Source: Aneurinibacillus sp. Ricciae_BoGa-3
GTDB taxonomy: Bacteria; Bacillota; Bacilli; Aneurinibacillales; Aneurinibacillaceae
NCBI RefSeq assembly: GCF_028421645.1
Contig: NZ_CP116887.1
Location: 3,350,001 to 3,414,000 of the forward strand
Direction: 5' to 3'
Length of the DNA stretch: 64,000 nt
Below, piece after piece: positions 61,823-64,000 of the stretch. The notes beneath the pieces were generated by a model. It ran no database searches. It had not been told where the DNA came from and worked only from the letters and a program-made list of their open reading frames with translations. Numbering within the stretch: position 1 is the first letter of the stretch; each line of letters begins with the position of its first letter. Position numbers and translations under genes: made by a program.

Positions 61823-63182
61823 TGTTTTTCACCTCTTCGATTCCCCATACCTGGCAGTCAAGCGAGCCATCGTTTAATTGTACCGTCAGGCTGTCGCCCG
61901 GGTCAACTTGCGCAACCGATTTTACCAGTGTTTTTCTAACCCCCTGCGTTTTAAATGCCAGCGAATAGCCTCGCTGCATCACTTTCAACGGGCTCAGCGC
62001 ATCCAGCTTCCCAAGATGGCGGTCCAGCTTTAAACCATTCGCCCGGACAATCGCTTCCACAGCCCGCTTTAACCGGTGTTGCTGGGTGCCGACCTGCTCA
62101 CGGTAGCGGGCAGCCTGCCGTACCGGGGTATGCTGCAGAAGTTTTTGATGGGCGCTCTGATATCGGTTTCTCTTCTGGATGGCATACTGGGATGCTGCTC
62201 TGCCCAGCCGCTCAACCAGTTTATCGAGCTGCTGTTCATACTGGATAAGCTGCCGCTCTGGCTGACGGAAAACATAAGATCGCTGAAGCCGGTTTAGCTT
62301 CTCCCTTAACTGTCGGGTTTGGTAAGAAAGTCCAGTCCTCAACCGGCCTGATAACATGTCAAGCCGCTCGCGCAACTCCAGAATATGGGGAACAGCCAGT
62401 TCGGCTGCCGCCGTGGGGGTGGCCGCCCGGACATCCGCAACGAAATCAGAAATGGTAAAGTCGGTTTCATGCCCAACCGCGGAAATGACAGGGATGTGTG
62501 AGCTGAAAATAGTGCGAGCCACAATCTCCTCATTAAACGCCCAGAGTTCCTCAATGGATCCGCCGCCCCGGCCTATAATGAGCACATCCGCTTCTCCCCG
62601 TTCATTCATAACAGAGATAGCCTGGCTGACAGACCGTGCTGCATTCTCACCCTGTACAAGCACCGGGTAAAGCAGAATGCGGCTGATGGGATATCGGCGG
62701 CGCAGGGTTGTGATAATATCACGGATCGCAGCGCCTGTTGGCGAAGTGATAACACCAATAGTCGCCGGATAAGCGGGGATTGGTTTTTTATGTTCTGGCG
62801 CAAACAATCCCTCCGCTTCAAGGCGCTGTTTTAACTGCTCAAACGCAAGGTAAAGGCTTCCGATCCCGTCAGGCTGCATTTCTTTCGCATAAAACTGGTA
62901 CTGTCCATCCCGCTCGAAAACAGTGATTGAACCGCGCATTAGCACCCGGGTGCCATTCTTGGGTATAAACTTAAGATAGCGATTGTGTCCGGCGAACATG
63001 ACGCCGCGCATCTTGCTTTCTTCGTCTTTAACTGTAAAATACATATGGCCGCGGGTGTGGTGCGTAAAGTTAGATATCTCCCCACGGATCCATACATCCT
63101 GAAGCACATCGTCAAAATCAAATTGGTCTTTAATATATCGCGTTATTTCTTTGATAGAATAAATGCGCCGGGTGTCGTTCAT
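61815..63182 (-). CDS. xseA: Exodeoxyribonuclease VII large subunit
   Basis: A 455-residue protein: N-terminal OB fold (about 1-100, WIRGEISNFTHHTRGHMYF), catalytic domain (GVITSPTGAAIRDIITTLRR, GRGGGSIEELWAFNEE, SAVGHETDFTISDFVADVRA), and a C-terminal coiled coil (about 275-375). Works with XseB. Confidence 0.95.
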   Translation of the reverse strand: MNDTRRIYSIKEITRYIKDQFDFDDVLQDVWIRGEISNFTHHTRGHMYFTVKDEESKMRGVMFAGHNRYLKFIPKNGTRVLMRGSITVFERDGQYQFYAKEMQPDGIGSLYLAFEQLKQRLEAEGLFAPEHKKPIPAYPATIGVITSPTGAAIRDIITTLRRRYPISRILLYPVLVQGENAARSVSQAISVMNERGEADVLIIGRGGGSIEELWAFNEEIVARTIFSSHIPVISAVGHETDFTISDFVADVRAATPTAAAELAVPHILELRERLDMLSGRLRTGLSYQTRQLREKLNRLQRSYVFRQPERQLIQYEQQLDKLVERLGRAASQYAIQKRNRYQSAHQKLLQHTPVRQAARYREQVGTQQHRLKRAVEAIVRANGLKLDRHLGKLDALSPLKVMQRGYSLAFKTQGVRKTLVKSVAQVDPGDSLTVQLNDGSLDCQVWGIEEVKNNG

Positions 63183-63219
63183 AGTATGTATCCCTTCCGC
63201 AATACAACCGTGCAGGTTA

Positions 63220-64000
63220 TTAGATTATTCCGTTTAATTTTTTAGCGGCGTCCACTGTGTTCTTGAGCAGCATCGTAATTGTCATCGGGCCCACACCGCC
63301 CGGAACCGGGGTGATATAGCCCGCGATATCTTTTGCCGACTCAAAATCCACATCCCCAACAAGCTTACCTGTTTCAAGGCGGTTTACACCTACATCAATC
63401 ACGATGGCACCAGGTTTAATATCGGAGCCCTTAATCATTTGCGGCCGCCCTACAGCGGCCACAACAATGTCCGCTTCTCTAACAAGTGCGCTGAGATCTT
63501 CAGTCCGGGAATGTGCGATGGTAACCGTTGCATTCTCGCGCAGCAGCAGCATCGAAACCGGCTTTCCCACAATATTGCTTCGGCCAACGACAAGAGCCTG
63601 CTTGCCTGAGATCGCCTGGCCGGAACGTTTGATTAGCTCGATAATACCATGGGGCGTGCAGGGTAGGTAACAATCATCGCCAACTACCATATTCCCTACA
63701 TTGATCGGATGAAAACCGTCGACATCTTTATCCGGCCGAATTCTGTTAATGACCGCCTTCTCATCAATATGGGCGGGTAGCGGCAGTTGGACGAGAATAC
63801 CGTGAACCGCGGGGTCGGCATTTAAGCGATCAAGTTCCGCCAGCAGCTGCTCCTGTGTAATGGAATCATTCCTTCGGACAATTTCCGAAGCGATTCCCAC
63901 CTCACCACAGGCTTTCTCTTTGCCGCGTACGTAAGACTCAGATGCAGGGTCTTCCCCAACCAATATAACCGTCAAACCCGGTATAACCCCGTGCGACCTG
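63220..64000 (-). CDS. folD: FolD methylenetetrahydrofolate dehydrogenase/cyclohydrolase (partial)
   Basis: The bifunctional enzyme that interconverts methylene-, methenyl- and formyl-tetrahydrofolate. The visible 259 residues contain [21 protein letters not shown], the [13 protein letters not shown] segment and the PGGVGPMTI motif. The first codons lie beyond the window edge. It leads the folD-xseA-xseB-ispA operon. Confidence 0.95.
   Translation of the reverse strand, partial: RSHGVIPGLTVILVGEDPASESYVRGKEKACGEVGIASEIVRRNDSITQEQLLAELDRLNADPAVHGILVQLPLPAHIDEKAVINRIRPDKDVDGFHPINVGNMVVGDDCYLPCTPHGIIELIKRSGQAISGKQALVVGRSNIVGKPVSMLLLRENATVTIAHSRTEDLSALVREADIVVAAVGRPQMIKGSDIKPGAIVIDVGVNRLETGKLVGDVDFESAKDIAGYITPVPGGVGPMTITMLLKNTVDAAKKLNGII

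Overview
The window reads as chromosomal DNA of an endospore-forming, low-to-mid GC Firmicute of the order Bacillales. The signs are Spo0A, SpoIVB, SpoVD, an RsfA/GerR-type prespore factor, a YhcN/YlaJ-type lipoprotein, BshC (bacillithiol), a meso-diaminopimelate-type MurE and an SR1P homologue. My guess is a Paenibacillaceae or Aneurinibacillus-like species; that is inference from general appearance, not a database match. No rRNA, tRNA, CRISPR array, prophage or transposase gene was seen.

Layout. Positions 1-11.4 kb hold the division and cell wall (dcw) cluster, all on the minus strand: mraZ, rsmH, ftsL, pbpB, spoVD, murE, mraY, murD, ftsW/spoVE and the start of murG. A sigma-A promoter and three phased MraZ-type boxes stand in front of mraZ. 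From 11.5 to 14.5 kb lie ahcY and bshC. From 14.6 to 19.3 kb is a biotin-dependent acyl-CoA carboxylase/HMG-CoA lyase operon that looks like a leucine or branched acyl-CoA catabolic unit, with a TetR regulator downstream. From 19.4 to 25.9 kb come an RsfA/GerR factor, an enoyl-CoA hydratase, a 5'-3' exonuclease, a gamma-SASP-like Gln-rich protein, an Spx/MgsR-type regulator, a Cys-containing winged-helix regulator and a MidA-type methyltransferase.

From 25.9 to 46 kb: a candidate C-rich small RNA, a GAF-GGDEF diguanylate cyclase, a YqgX-like metallo-hydrolase, the ylaK/ylaJ/ylaL-like trio, a CBS-PAS-sigma54 activator, speD, DUF4446, a beta-hydroxyacid dehydrogenase, pepA, yktB, an FMN oxidoreductase, speA, and an SR1-like dual-function RNA encoding SR1P with a CcpN-type operator. 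From 43 to 48 kb are a MarR regulator, DUF1885, DUF4912, a copper-amine-oxidase-N-like secreted protein and a long Ala/Thr/Ser repeat secreted protein broken by an in-frame amber codon. From 48 to 64 kb are pgpA, a GNAT enzyme, a PHP phosphoesterase, fabI, a Spo0E-like protein, then the conserved run spo0A, spoIVB, recN, argR, nadK, tlyA, dxs, ispA, xseB, xseA and folD (cut by the window end).

The most unusual signal is not a gene. A palindromic intergenic element of about 240 nt occurs in three nearly full copies (24.26-24.68, 39.30-39.55 and 57.46-57.69 kb), one internally deleted copy (34.09-34.17 kb) and one lone inverted end (15.22-15.26 kb). The two termini are about 40-nt imperfect inverted repeats and the whole element folds back on itself. 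The first copy carries two extra hairpins that share a loop motif but have different, fully paired stems, which is a covariation-like pattern. Other points of interest are the C-rich sRNA candidate, the SR1/SR1P/CcpN arrangement, the amber-interrupted repeat protein with paired 17-bp palindromes upstream, and a gamma-SASP-like protein that seems to lack the germination-protease site.
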